Origin: Tetradesmus obliquus
Taxonomy: Eukaryota > Chlorophyta > Chlorophyceae > Sphaeropleales > Scenedesmaceae
Direction of reading: 5' to 3'
Assembly (NCBI GenBank): GCA_030272155.1
Contig: CP126195.1
Coordinates: 3,331,001-3,395,000 of the forward strand
Length of the DNA stretch: 64,000 bases
The notes under the pieces are model-generated. The model worked only from the letters and a program-made list of their open reading frames with translations, was not told the origin of the DNA and ran no database searches. Positions within the stretch are counted from its first letter, which is position 1; every line of letters begins with the position of its first letter. Made by a program: the position numbers and the translations under genes. This document shows positions 31,301 through 43,046 of this stretch, in pieces.

Positions 31301-31713
31301 ATAAGGTTATGCCATGGCAGGGTGATAGGTTTGGTTTGGTCTGTATCATTCACATGTAACATTCCGTCCCTTGCAGTGACAACCACAGAGGCATTGCTGA
31401 TGAATCATGCGCTGCGCGACTTGCTGCAAAGCAGCGTTGCTGAGCAGACAGTTGGAATGGCTGGTACGCATCAGCTGCCTGGAACCAGCAAGTTGTGCTT
31501 GCCCGTGCATACGCACCATGTGAGGATGAGCAAGCCACATCGGATGGTTTTCTTAGCAACTACATCTGAGAGCTTCTGCTTTGCCTCGGTGTCCACCGAA
31601 ATATGGTGGGCATGCTGCCTGTCCGCATGAAAACCGTTCAGCCTGCTGGCAGAGGACTTCTTCAGCGGTACTTCCTCGACCTCTAAGGCCTCTGCTATGC
31701 TGCTGGTCCCCAT
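28303..31713 (-). CDS. Triose-phosphate/nucleotide-sugar transporter family protein (SLC35C2-like, DMT superfamily)
   Basis: Exons in reading order: 31517-31713, 31129-31214, 30489-30611, 30027-30171, 29433-29665, 28971-29185, 28303-28770; 1467 nt, 488 aa, TGA stop. The family moves nucleotide sugars or phosphorylated sugars across Golgi, ER or plastid membranes. Visible features: a soluble N-terminus (about 55 residues), then a TM with [16 protein letters not shown], a second with [20 protein letters not shown], the conserved [38 protein letters not shown], and a final TM pair with [14 protein letters not shown] and [19 protein letters not shown]. This is the order expected for TPT proteins. 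A hydrophilic Ser/Gly loop interrupts the middle and the tail is long and charged, ending EPLLPWR. The substrate cannot be told from sequence. The SLC35C2 resemblance is by motif only. Confidence 0.85.
29884..29960 (-). repeat. Decayed duplicate of the transporter exon 4 3' end and donor
   Basis: On the minus strand a copy of the exon 4 end (catcttcct..ctgggctttg..catctggcggctggagac, then gtgagt) recurs about 120 bp into the following intron with several changes and still ends in a gtgag donor. In the copy the protein frame is degraded. Confidence 0.7.
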
Positions 31714-32948
31714 TGTCGGACGTCCTCTGTCAGCTGAAGGCCCCTAAACTGCTTATGCTTGCCCAGCTCTGCAGCCGGGCGAAGTGACTTCAACTCATGC
31801 CTTGAAATAGTTCGACATTCTTACGAAAAGCTGCGTAGTGTGCGCAGCGCTTTGCCGAGCAAGCGGTGAAGTGTGAAACACCTTGTGAAAGCTGTTGCAA
31901 GCGTCGCAGACAGTCTGCCGTGTACACACGAAGGATTGGAAGCTATGATATCATCAGCCTGATCGACAAGCAACCAGTATTCACTCAGGCATTGTGACCT
32001 GTCGCCAGCAACCAATGACAGGGTGCACACTAGGTCTTTGGGCTGGAGTGCTGCAAGTGCAGTGCAGGCTGCTTACAAGAGGAGTAGCGGCAAAACGCAA
32101 CACCACCCCTGGGCAGTTCCATCAGTTTAACTTTGAAGTGCAAACCTCTGCAAGCAAAACAACATTACTGCCCTTACCTGCCCGTACTCATCAGGTCACT
32201 CAAAGTGTTAGGTTGTTCCATGATTTGCCTGTTCAGTCAGCCCATTTTGCACTGAAAATGCAAACTCAGCTGAAAACGCCTCAAATATCACAACTACAGA
32301 GACAGCCGGCAGCGTGCCGCCAGTGCCAGCACACCTGGAGGGTGCGCAGTGCTGCTGGCAGTGCAGCACCACCCACTATGCTTGATCAGAGCTCAGGTGG
32401 GCAGCAGGCTAAGGAGGGCCAACAGAACAGCATCATTGAAACAGTTTAACTGCCAATAAGTGAGCTTACAAACCACAGGGCTATGCGCGCATCCTGACAG
32501 AGCATGCAGGGCAGTGTGAGACCAGCAGCAACCAACTTCTGCTGGCCGTACGCTACTGTGCCAGCGCCCCCCCCCCCCCCCCCCCCCCGGGTTATGTATA
32601 CAAGAGACTTGTTGCGGAGAACTTGTGAGACATGCACCCTGTTGCCATGTATGCACTGCAGGGCCGCTGCCTCCTGTAACTGCTCCACCCTTTGATGCCG
32701 CAGCAGTCAGAGGACTGTCGCCATGCAAGTGTGCGCCAGCAGCAGCACTGACCAGCAGCAGTTGACTGGCATGCCTGTTGGTGCTGGTGACCTTGTTTTA
32801 GCAACAACATGCTAGTGATGTACAGACTGCACTATGCTGTGACCGGTGCGCAACACAAGCTATGGGCCAGTTTGTGACACCTGTCACTTGCAACATGGCA
32901 TATGTGTCCGGGCTATGACCTGCGCACCTGACCCGCCAAACGTTCCAG
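31714..32948. other. Divergent upstream region of the transporter and the dioxygenase
   Basis: Carries the transporter promoter (minus) and the unresolved first exon(s) and promoter of the TauD-like gene (plus). A run of about 20 C lies at 32568-32588. No ORF here has convincing protein composition. The true ATG of the dioxygenase must lie here or just upstream of 32949. Confidence 0.4.
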
Positions 32949-35900
32949 GCAGGGATCTGTCGTGCCATACGCGCCAATCTGCGGACCAGACGTATGGTAC
33001 GGGCAGCAGCAGCGCCAGCAGCAGCAGCAGTGGGTGCACACCCTCACAGCTGCACAAGTAAAGGAGCTGGAGGCAGCAGTGGCAGCTGCGCAGCAGCGGC
33101 TGGAGCTACAAACGCATGGCAACTACATCACAGGAGTGAGTGTGGTATTCACGCTGGCAGCAAGTGAATTCGCACACAGCTGCGCTTTGTGCCAGCCCGT
33201 TGTCTGTCTTGCTATGTAGTCTGCCCAAGCTGCCAAATGTAGGCTGTCATTGTGCTGCAGCCAGAGAATTCAGCAGCTGTTACATGCTGATGCTGCCGTG
33301 TTGCTGCGCTGCTGCAGCTCATGCGGTTGCGCGACCCTGCGCAGTTCCCGCTGCCGCTGCTGTCGCCAGTGCTAGCAGCAATGAAGGCAGAGCTGACAGC
33401 AGGGCGGGGCTTTTACCTGATCAAGGGGCTGCCAGTGCAGCACTGGAGTAGGGAGCAGGTGGGTAGGTCTATGAAGTTTGTTAGTTTGCAACAATGCATA
33501 TGTTTGAGACTGGCAAAGCCTGTGCTGGGCTACCGCTGCAGCTAGCGTCAGACAGCAACGCGCTGCTGTCGCCAGTGCTGGCAGCAATGAAGCAGGAGCT
33601 GACAGCAGGGCGGGGCTGCTACCTCATCAAGGGGCTGCCAGTGCAGCACTGGAGTAAGGAGAAGGTGGGTGAGCCCATAAACCTCACAAGCCTTATGTTT
33701 TGTGTGTTAGCAACAATGCCTATGTTTGAACTGGCACAGCCTGTGATGGGCTATTACTGCAGCTGGTGTTGAGTTGTGATGCGTAGCTGTTGAACGTTGT
33801 TTGGTGCATGTAATGCTGTGCCGCAGGTGATGGTAGCCTATTGGGGAATCGGCGTGCACCTGGGGGTGGCAATACCTCAAAACCAGAAGGGACACCTCAT
33901 CGGCCATGTCAAGGTGCGTGGACACACAGCAGCACGCGACATTGAACCGAACCAGCTTTGAGATCTTGGTGTGTTACTGTTTGTCTCCCGCAGAGCCTGT
34001 CAGTTGAGTGGTGTGCAAGGCACTACGCAGTGTGCAGAATTCACGACAAGTCTTGCTGGTGCTGGTTGCAAAACAAGGACAGCACACTGTCACTGTCAAG
34101 ATCAAGATGTTACGGCTGCCGTGCACTGCGCCACCCACGTCAAAGTGCTAATCCAGCCAAGGATCATCGCTGTGCGGGATGTAGGCGTGGATCCTTTGTG
34201 TCAGAACCCTGCCACCTGCATCCCCTGCACTGCACATGAACCACAAACTGTGTGGTGTGCAATGTTTGTTGTTAACAACCTGTGCTGTGCAGGATGTGGG
34301 CGTGGACCCGTTGTGCCAGAACCCCGCCACGCGCATCTACATGACGCGCGCTGCACAGCCCTGGCACGTCGACAGCTGCGACATAGTGGGTGAGGCATGC
34401 ATCACCCCAACAGCCCAGCATACCGTGTGTCTGCATGCTGACTGTTGAACGGTGTAAGTCTGCATACAGCTGCAGTTACTGTAGTTAGGATAGAGCATAT
34501 TTTCCCTTTGCAAGCAGCACACGTGCTGTACAGAAGCTGGCTGTAAGGCTGTGGTGCCTGTTATCCCTGCTGCCTCTCCTGCTGCTGTTGCTTCCTTAAC
34601 TTCATGCGCCAACTTCTGCCGCTGTTTCTTTGTCGCTGCCTGTCTGCTGCCCCACACACCGCTCAGGCCTGCTGTGCCTGCAGCCCGCAAAGTCAGGTGG
34701 TCAGAGCAGCTGGGCCAGCAGCAGCGCCATCGTCAATGAGCTGCTGGCAGTGAGTCCTGAGGCCGTGGCTGCGCTGGCAGGCAGCTGGTACCTTGACAGG
34801 AAAGGGGAGCTGCCTCCTGGCAAGCTGCCATACTTTGTGATGCCTGTGCTGCACTTCCACCAGGTGTGGTGTAACATTGTATTGTATGGTAGGAGGCGTG
34901 GAGGCTCATGAGGTATCCTCATCGCCACACACGTCCCGTTCCTCAACCTTCGCGGGTGTCAAGTGTGAACACACCACGCGTAGCTCTTTCGTATTGTACT
35001 GCAGCAGGATTCGAGGGTTTTGTCACCACGTCATAACGCTGAGTATCTGCAAACCATTGCCTGTATGAGCTGCTCTTCATACGGCGCTCCCTGTCAGGAA
35101 AGTGCTGATCCGGCATGCCTGGTTGCCACGTATCACCACAGACAGCTAAATCCTGCGCATGGGCGTGCCGCTCATTGATCACAATGTGCACTGTGACGTT
35201 TGCATATCAGAACACTGTGGCTTCCGCTGCCTGCTGCTGCCTGCGCCTGCAGGGCTTCCTGACTGTCTCCTTCCACGACTCCTACTACCAAGCAGCAGCA
35301 GCGCGCTTCCCTGGCCAGGTGCCGCCCCTCACACCCACGCAGCAGGCAGCGCTAGCGCTGTTCAATGAGACAGCAGACAGGGATGATGTGCGGCTGGACT
35401 ACTGGCTGGAGCCTGGCGACATGCAGTTTGTGAACAACCTCAATGTGGTGCACATGCGCAGCCAGTTTGAGGACTGGGAGGTACGTGGCTGGCCGTCATG
35501 ATGCCATCAGCAATGAGAGAGGATAGTTACATGTGGATCCTGGCACCATCTGCCCCCCCCCCCTATGTAACATAACCACGCCCCGGCACGAACGTGCCAA
35601 AACGTTTTGGCACATAAGCTCCGCAGGTATGAGCCACAACAGGTTGAGGCTCATGTTATATCCAGCAATGGCAGAGTGCTGCCGGACAAGTTTCGACCGC
35701 CATAGGCGTACTATGCCAGTATGGGACCTGTAATTTTTGCTATGAATAGTATTTTGTGCAGTCTGCCACATCCGGGTTCCTGCAGGAGTTGACATGCAGG
35801 ACACTCAACACACCAAATGTATGGTCGTAATGCGCTGCAGGAGCCGAGCAAGAAGCGGCACCTGCTGCGGCTGCAGCTGGTGGTGCCGGGGCTGCGGCCG

Positions 35901-36125
35901 CTGCCTGCTGCTGCCTTTGAGGCGCTGTGGGGACCCCTGGCAGCAGACGACCGCTGCGCGCAGCAGCTGGCAGCACTGGCTGATGCAGCCGAGCCGGATC
36001 TGGAACAGCAGCAGCCGGCAGCAGTAGTTGGGGGTGTTTCAGCAGCGCTTGCTGCTCGGTTCGGTGGCAGCGGTATGGGCTGCATTCCGCTGGACGCTGA
36101 AGTAGGCAACAAGCTCATGGGTTGA
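32949..36125 (+). CDS. TauD/TfdA-family Fe(II)/2-oxoglutarate dioxygenase (start not resolved)
   Basis: Exons: 32949-33135 (upstream part missing), 33318-33458, 33827-33913, 34293-34389, 34667-34863, 35253-35480, 35841-36125; at least 406 aa, TGA stop. These enzymes use Fe(II), O2 and 2-oxoglutarate to hydroxylate small molecules. Visible: GPDVWYG and LTAAQVKELEAAV (first exon), GRGFYLIKGLPV, HLGVAIPQNQKGHLIGHVK, the metal-binding H-x-D in AQPWHVDSCDIV (His codon at 34365), GGQSSWASS, and the distal part LEPGDMQFVNNLNVVHMRS with FEDWE. The order matches TauD-fold fungal and plant proteins of the clavaminate-synthase-like group. The substrate is unknown. An open duplicate of the second exon lies at 33542-33664. 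The first acceptor (32948) needs an upstream coding exon; no ATG is present in this frame after it. Confidence 0.82.
33542..33664 (+). other. Tandem duplicate of dioxygenase exon 2 (alternative or mutually exclusive exon candidate)
   Basis: This segment repeats exon 2 (33318-33458) about 207 bp downstream. It has its own ctgcag acceptor (ends 33541), its own gtgggt donor (33665), an open phase-0 frame of 41 codons, and conserved LLSPVLAAMK and GLPVQHWS blocks. Gly-Phe-Tyr has become Gly-Cys-Tyr and SREQ has become SKEK. The intron behind each copy is also related. The fold has room for only one copy, so use would have to be alternative. Confidence 0.75.
34178..34222 (+). pseudogene. Truncated duplicate of dioxygenase exon 4 start
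   Basis: Repeats gatgt.ggcgtgga.cc.ttgtg.cagaaccc.gccac from the exon at 34293. The acceptor has changed from tgtgcag to tgtgcgg, so the AG is lost. Similarity stops before the HxD codons. A dead partial exon copy in the intron. Confidence 0.75.
34888..34986 (+). repeat. Dispersed repeat family B, copy 2
   Basis: Shares about 100 bp in order with 14521-14620. It lies in the intron after dioxygenase exon 34667-34863. Confidence 0.65.
35511..35664 (+). repeat. Dispersed repeat family A, copy 2
   Basis: Contains gagaggatagttacatgtgg / tcctggcaccatc (35515-35550) and, after an insertion that includes a poly-C run, gtatgagccacaacaggttg / ctcatgttatatccag (35626-35664). Both blocks recur in the same order at 54786-54945. 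It lies in the last intron of the dioxygenase gene. Confidence 0.7.
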
Positions 36126-36881
36126 ACGGCTAGTGCTGGCGTTTTTTGCTTTTGCTAGTAGTGCTGGGCAGCATTTGCAGACGAGCTCAAATCATACCCT
36201 GAGGGTTTGTTAATAGCATGATGGCGCTGAACCCCAGACGAGCATGGCGTGCTGGCTGCATGCAACGCAGCCCATCGGCCTTACAATGTCGTGCGCTGCA
36301 GCATACATGGACCATGTGACATGCTTACACTTCTGCCGATACTTGGTGAGCTCGACATCCCAGTGTAACACCACCATGTGCTGCCGTTTCAGACAATCGG
36401 CCTCAGTGTTTGCAGCACACGTGCGTCACATCATGCGACAAGCTGCACACTTGGCAACTCTTGCCAAGTGTGAAGCATTGGCAGCTTCAGACCCACCGCC
36501 AATGTAGGCATACACCACATATTTGCAATTCAGAAAAGTACGACCACTGGTTCATCGGCTGGACTGTGGTCAAAGGCAAGCATAAACCAGCCAAACGCAA
36601 ATCAAATCTTTGGATTCCAGGTTGTTAACAACAATTGACACACAGAGCACTGGTGCAGTGCCACATCAAACAAAAAGGCTCGACCATCAATACCATCAGC
36701 CGCTGGCATGCTGCTCAGCCTGCACGGTGCATGCCTCCAGTGCGAAACAGCTAGACTCCTCAACAGTGGCGCTGACCATTCAACTAAAAACATGGAACAA
36801 CAGCCGGCATACGCCGCATGCAGCACGCGGGTCCCCTGCCATGCAGCAGAAGTGTGTGCGCGGCATCCACAGGTGAGCACA
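36126..36881. other. Intergenic region between converging genes
   Basis: Holds the 3' UTR of the dioxygenase, with a TGTAA at 36364-36368 about 240 nt after the stop, and the 3' side of the minus-strand gene that ends at 36882. No exon seen. Confidence 0.5.
36364..36368 (+). terminator. TGTAA poly(A) signal candidate for the dioxygenase gene
   Basis: TGTAA about 240 nt after the TGA stop at 36123-36125, at the spacing usual for chlorophycean genes. Confidence 0.45.
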
Positions 36882-37626
36882 CTACGCCTCAGGCTGCTGC
36901 GCCAGCCCCGCCAAGCGCTCCCGCACAACGTCTGTCACCCACGGCTGCACACGCTGCAGCACATCATCCCAGTCCTTGGCTCTCTGCTGGCCAAAACTGG
37001 CCTGCAGCTGCGCCAGCCCCTCCTCAGTTATCATGCACAGGTACTTGTGGTTGGGGTCGCGCTTTGCTGCTGCAAGTGTCTCAGGTGTGTGCAGGAAGAG
37101 CGCCCAGTCCTTCTTCTTGTTGCTGCCGCTGTTGCCACTGTTGCCGCTGTTTCGCGGCCGGCGCTTGGGGGGCTGGTGGTTGGCCTTGGTTGCCTGCTTG
37201 CTGTTCTTTGGCTGCTTGCATGCCCTGTGGTAGGCCTTGATGGTGCAGGCGTAGCTGCGGCTGCCGGCCTTGATGGTGATGATTGTTGCTGGGCCGGCCT
37301 CAGCAGCTGCAGCCTCAGCAGCTGCAGCCTCAGCAGCAGGCTCAGCTGCAAGCTCACAAGCATCTAGCCCCATGGCGGAAACGTCTGCTGACAGGTCCAC
37401 TGCGTCCTCATCTTCTGCTGCTGCTGCCTCTCCAGCTGCACCACTTGCACTGGGCTGCGCTGACAGGTCAGCTGCTACGTCAAGGTCCATGTCCGCCTGC
37501 TGCTCTGCTGCTGCTGCTGCTGCTGCCTCTTCTGCTGCTGCTTCTCCCTTCTGCTGCCTCCCCTGCTGCTTGCTCTACTGTTGCTGCCTCCTCTGCTGAT
37601 CCTGCCACGGTTGTTGGCGTTGGCGG

Positions 37627-37666
<40 letters not shown>

Positions 37667-38176
37667 GCCGCAGTTGGTGTTGGGGGTGCGCGTGCATGCA
37701 GGGCTGCAGCGGGGAGTAGTTCAGAAGGCAGCCGGGGTCAGTCGCAGCCAGAGAAGGGCTTTGGGCAGGTGATGCTGTTGCATAAGAACTTTGGTTCCTA
37801 GCGACTCAGTGCATCTAGCAGCTTGTGCCTGCAAAGCGCTACAGCTGCTTGCAGCCAGAAGAGCCTGCTCCCCTCCACAGCTGGAAGGTTGTTGTGCATG
37901 CATCGGCAAAGCGCTTCACTTGGTATGCAAGGAGAATGCACAAGATCTGCACGGTTTTCATCGAAACTCATCAACCCACTGGCGCTGCAATCAGCCCATA
38001 CTGACGCACATGCAGCAACATGCTGTTGTGTTGGATGCGTTGTTACAGCTGTCAGCAGCAAATGATGGCAGCCGCTGTCAATTGCTTGCTGCAGCTGTTG
38101 CTGGTAGCAGCTGGCTCACCATCATAAACAACCGCAGACACCGTCTTGGTTTCGGTCCAGCGATCCTGCATCAGCA

Positions 38177-38221
<45 letters not shown>

Positions 38222-38638
38222 CACCAGACGCGTGCGGCAGCAGACGCAGCATAATCATCGCAAGACAAACAGTGGGTACATGCGATCTGGTGACGCTGCT
38301 TGTCATTTCTATTCTATTCTGATATGGTATAAGTTGCTCTCTACGTTGAGCCTGTCACAACGTCAAGGGTTTGTGTTGTGGTGACGAGCAACTTGCCGGG
38401 AGAGCAGCAGCTGCAACTCAGCCATGTCAGCCAGCGATTCAGGTAATGCTGAGCCTGCTGCTGGCCTACCTTGTAGCAGCACACCAGCTTCAGAGACAAG
38501 ACATCTTTCTCTGGAATCCCAGCGTTCTCGAGCTCTCGCAAAGCCAGAGTCTTCACAATTCCCATGCGCTGCTGATTGGTCACAGTAGGGGGAGATGAAG
38601 CCATCGAGGTATTTGGTGTGCTTACTTCAGTCGCACTC
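36882..38638 (-). CDS. Hypothetical protein with an acidic Ala-rich centre and a basic tail (5' partial model)
   Basis: Two exons can be supported: 38470-38638 (56 codons, ctgcag acceptor and gtaggc donor) and 36882-37574 (AG acceptor, stop TGA), joining in phase. If the protein instead starts at the ATG at 37490 it is 202 aa. The first exon encodes TPNTSMASSPPTVTNQQ and a helical stretch with LALRELENAGIPEKD. The second has an Ala/Glu/Asp-rich segment (DVAADLSAQ), then ITIKAGSRSYACTIKAYHR, a Lys/Arg/Pro/Asn-rich stretch that looks like a nuclear localisation region, and a C-terminus with KDWALFLHTPETLAAAKRD and DWDDVLQRVQPW. I recognise no domain. The upstream end is unresolved. A DNA- or RNA-associated role is only suggested by composition. 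Confidence 0.4.
38174..38220 (+). repeat. (CAG)n triplet run, about 15 units
   Basis: Nearly pure CAG run in what is modelled as an intron of the minus-strand hypothetical gene. Confidence 0.9.
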
Positions 38639-39656
38639 CTGCAGCAGACAAGCAAGATCATGATCATGACAGGCCATATGGCCATGCATGTTGCTTGAGC
38701 AACAACCAGAGCACAACATAATGCAACAGCAACAGCAGGCACTGCACTAGCACAGCACCAAGACAGCCCCAGCGCACAGTGAGAGTGTTCTGCAGCTGTC
38801 ATGGCCCTCATCATGTTGTCCAACGTGCTTTCACAGTGATTGTTTCTGCACAGCACGGCATCTGCACATGCTGCCAGAGCTGCGGATATTTGGCACGAGC
38901 TCAGCAGCAGCAGGTCATTGACACAACTGGGCTGTCAAGATATATTGGTATCATCGAACACGCACCTGGTGATAGAGCGCCTTGTGAGTCGGGACTGCTG
39001 CAGCTGCAGTAGTGCTGCGATCAAAAAGGCTAGCCGTTGCTGCTGGCTCCGTCAGCAGGATGTCAAATTAAACAGAGTATGAGTAGTAGTGCTACATGAG
39101 TCTGCTGAGCAGCAAACCTTCGACAGGGGTGACATTCCAGTGATCTGCAGACCCGGCGTTAACGGGGCAATCGCCCCTCGGACTTTGACAATGACCCTCG
39201 GACACCACAGCTATTGCTGTCAGCTCGTCCGTGTGCCTCTCGGTGTCAGGTGTACTGCTAGGGGCAAACAGATACCGGCAGCTTCTGCTTGAGCAGGAGC
39301 GCGAAGCGCCTCTGTTGCTCCCAAGTGTCCTGGCGACCACTGCCCTCTTCACAATCGCCCTTGTAGCCTTGTAGCCGAAATGAACAACGTGGAATTTGGA
39401 ATTTTCGGCAGGTTTGAGGGCGGGATCATCACCAGGTGCGCAGATCTGGTGCAGCGGTGCTACTGCTCTGCTGCACAGCACACGCACGGAGGAGCATGAT
39501 TGTGCAGTCCACATAGCCATTAAGCTGTTGATACGTCATTCGAGGTAATTTTTATGGATATTTGGGCAGTAATCTGCACACAACAGACCATGAAGTGCTG
39601 CGCATTGCCAGCATGTACCTCATGCCCCGCTGCGGTACTGCTGCTGCCACCTGCAG

Positions 39657-40441
39657 GTCTGCTGATGGAACATGGCCTCGCGCACGCTTCAGGTTCAAAG
39701 ACAGTACCATCACTTACCACTGTCCGACATACCTTGCTGACAAGCTGATGGACTGCGGCCTGCACAGCGAAGAGCAGCAGCAGGCGTTCATCGCACGCTG
39801 TGTGTGACAGACATGCGGCTGGTATGGCACACAGATGAGGCCAAGGCGGGCTGCCCTGGCGGCATCAGCACATCGCCTGGCCCTTTCAGATACAGGTGCG
39901 TGGCCACTGGATCGTGGTGTGTGTTTGTATTTGTCACAGTACCAGCAGCAGCACGATCGCTGCAGCGGCTGCAGGGTGGTGAGTATGCATGCCATCGTTA
40001 CATGGGGTGCCCATTGGCCCCTGCTGTGGGATCTTTCCGGACCTCACCATGACCCATCTTGTGGGTCAGCGCGTGTCCTTTCTTCCTGGCATGCACAGAT
40101 TGTCTGAGCCTGTTTATTTTCAGATGGCAACTCACACCACCTGCGGATAGTGACAGGAAAACATGACTGCATAGAATGAATGGGCACCTCAGTGTTCGTG
40201 TCTGCTCCGGCATGCAATCGGCCAAGGTAGATGTGCCGGCATCAAATTGTTGCTGAGAGGAGCCTGTCATGTCTGTAGATGCGCCACTGCAGATTGGCCC
40301 TGTACACAGCGCTGCACCTACTTCATTTCTCAACAGTCAACACTAAAATGACTGTCCCCTCGAGCAGCCGCTGCAGTCTACCCATAACTGGTACACACTC
40401 TCCTTGTCTTGCCTTGCTGCTGCTTCTGCTTCTGCTGCTGC

Positions 40442-40475
<34 letters not shown>

Positions 40476-41149
40476 TCTGGTGCTGCTGCATTATGCGGCA
40501 GGTTCTCGCTGCAGCACGTCGACGGCACGCCGAACGAGGCATGGAGGGACTTGGGCGGTGGGAAGCTGCTGCGTGCTCTGCAGGAGCTGCTGGAGGTGAG
40601 TTGCAGCCTGATGCCTGTTGGCCTGGAAAGCTTGGGCACACATGGCATGGCAGGCATGCCTGCGGCCTTGTGTCAGGTCTGTCCACCAGGACTACCCATG
40701 TGCGCATCGATTGCTGTGCATTGGGTGCATTGAGCAAGCTCAACTGCAGCACCCTGCAACATTGTCTGATGGTTTGGCACTGGCACTGCTGGCAAGCACG
40801 CTAAATCTGCCGCAGTCGGCTCAACCAACTTGCAGAGCCGCTGTGCTCGACATGCGGTCAGCCCCACTATGACTGCCACTGTTGTTGCTGCCACTCACCT
40901 GCTGCTGCTGCTGTCGCTGCCGCCGCCGCTCGTTGTCCTGCTGCCCAGGAGTGGCGTGCCGCCAACCCTCCTGCAGCTGCAGCAGCACCCAACCAGGCCG
41001 AGACAGCTCCCGGTCAGGATGACGCAAACCCTGGTGACCATGTTGGCACATCCAACCCCGAAGCGCCAGACACACCAGCACCTGCAGAGTCCGGCGCTGC
41101 AGCAGCTGCCCAGCGCCGCGCTGCTGACAGGGCTGAGCACGGCCCTTAC

Positions 41150-41185
<36 letters not shown>

Positions 41186-42619
41186 GAGGGTGGTGACAAC
41201 AACACAACAGGCAGCTCAGCAGCTGCAGCACACGGCAGGCGCACCGCTGACCTACCAGCAGCACGCGCAGCACCCGCAGCAAAGAGGGCCAGGCAGGGCA
41301 CTGAGCCACGCGCCTTGCCACCAGCAGCTGCCGCTGCGGCACGTGCTGGCGGCTCACCAGTGCTGGCAGATGCTAGGCAGCGTGCTGCTGCAGCAGCTGG
41401 CGCTGGCAGCAGTGCAGCGGCTGAGGCTGCTGCTGCTGCTGCTGCGGCGGCGGCGGCGGCGGCGGTGGCGGCTGCTGCTGCTCCTGCTGCTCCTGCTGCT
41501 CCTGCTGCTGCTGTGGTGGCTGCTGGCCCAGGTGCTGCAGGCGGCAGCCTGCAGAGCCGGCTCATGGCTGCAGCAGTGGAGGTGACACAGAGGAACGCAG
41601 ACTGGGACATGGTACGTTTTGTAAACAGTTGGCAGCTGTGTGCTGCATGTTAAGGGTGCCAGCAGCCTGCTGCAGTATTGCAATTAATCTGAGTGCTGCA
41701 AGCGTTTGTGATTGTACGCCCCTGCAAGGCGGAGGGTAGGCAACTAGCCTTTGACCTTGCATGTGGTTCAACAGATGGCAACACGCTGCCAGGTGGCGTA
41801 GCTCTGCCTGCACGCACCCATCATTGCTGCTGCTGGTGTGCTCTAGCAGCCCAGCTGGGGCCCATGGTCGTTAACTGTGCGCATGGTACACACGCAACAT
41901 GGGCTCGACACCTGGCTTCCATGTCAACAGTAACAGAGGCCTGTCTTTGATCTCCTATCAGCCCTAGCCTGTCAAACCGCAGAACCCTGAGGACTTTGTA
42001 AAGAGAGAGTGAAGGGGATAGTTACTGTAGTTCTGACAACAACACCTGATGCGTGCTTGCAGAACCCGGGGCACGTGGCGCTGTTCCACAGCGCACTGGA
42101 GCTGGAGCGGGAGCGGGAGCAGCGGCAGCGGGAGCAGCTCATCACGCAGCGTGCGCGCGAGCGCAACAGCACGGTAGAGCGCATCATGACACTGGCAATG
42201 CGTGCGCTGCAGGTGCGGGCGGCGACCATGTTCAACCATGTTGTCGTCAATGTGTTGTGAATGTATCCTCTTCCGTTTAACGGGCGCAAGCTCAAATCAC
42301 CTGCAAGCAGCGTGCGTGCGCGGGCCGGCTACCAGTCTTCCCCGTCAGTGTTGTTATAGTGTGCTGCTAAGCTCTATGCTGCAGGCGCGTGCTGCAGACT
42401 TTGCATGCGTTGGAGAGCTCCTTGCATTGCTCCCTGCTGTGCCGTGTTGGCAGCCACCATGCAGTGTTGATGGCAGACTGTCTAGTAATGGCAGCTGCAG
42501 AGTCTGCTGCTGCTGTTGCTGCTGTGCATGCACCATCATGCGCCATGCTTCAAACTTTACAGGCTTTAGATGTTGCTCAGGTTGCTGCAGCACTGCTGAC
42601 TGCGCCAGTGCGGCACTGA

Positions 42620-42660
<41 letters not shown>

Positions 42661-43046
42661 CGTGCTTCTGACGTATCGCACGGCAGGATGACGGCAACGT
42701 GCAGCAGGTGGGCCGTGTGCTATTGCAGCAGCCAGCAGCTGACTGATGCGCTGCTAGGAAGCAGGGTAACACGCACCTTGTCGCACCCTGCACTGCATCG
42801 GTGGCACACAAAATGTCACACGCAATGCCCTGTATGTAATACTTGGTCAGCGGGTCAGCAGTGGTGGTATATTTCACCAGCCGTAGTAATTACAACCAGC
42901 CCATCGTACAGAAAGGCAGTGCATACGCATGCTAAATCAAATGGCGCGACACTGAGCAACGCTGGCTGCTGCTGCCTGTCTTGTTGGTGCTGCAGGTGCT
43001 GCCTGCTGGCCCTCCCGGGGGCGTCGACATTCAAGAGGGGAACTGA
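39657..43046 (+). CDS. Hypothetical Ala-rich protein with basic motif and charged coiled coil (5' partial, apparent frameshift)
   Basis: Exons that join in phase: 39657-39895, 40502-40595, 40949-41611, 42063-42212, 42687-42707 (21 nt microexon), 42996-43046 (stop TGA). Exon 39657-39895 reads FRFKDSTITYHCPTYLADKL, breaks at a TGA in a (TG)4 run at about 39799-39807, and continues two bases out of frame as TDMRLVWHTDEAK. The next exons give RFSLQHVDGTPNEAWRDLGG and LLRALQELLEEWRAANPP. The long exon has Ala tracts, KRARQGTEPRAL (possible nuclear signal) and EVTQRNADWDM. The exon at 42063 encodes ELEREREQRQREQ, a charged coiled coil, and ends RIMTLAMRALQ. The protein ends VLPAGPPGGVDIQEGN. If the 42212 donor is not used, the frame instead stops at 42260. 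No known domain recognised. Upstream exons are missing. Confidence 0.5.
40408..40490 (+). repeat. (CTG)/(CTT) triplet-rich tract in an intron
   Basis: About 80 bp of ctg/ctt triplets directly upstream of the acceptor at 40501; it forms an extended pyrimidine/G-rich tract before the exon. Confidence 0.85.
42617..42659 (+). repeat. (CTG)n triplet run, 14 units, in an intron
   Basis: Pure CTG run a short distance upstream of the 21-nt microexon at 42687. Confidence 0.9.

Noticed and set aside
36708..37599. Plus-strand ORFs rich in Leu and Ala across 36.7-37.6 kb
   Set aside because: They mirror the minus-strand hypothetical protein, whose charged, mixed composition is more protein-like.
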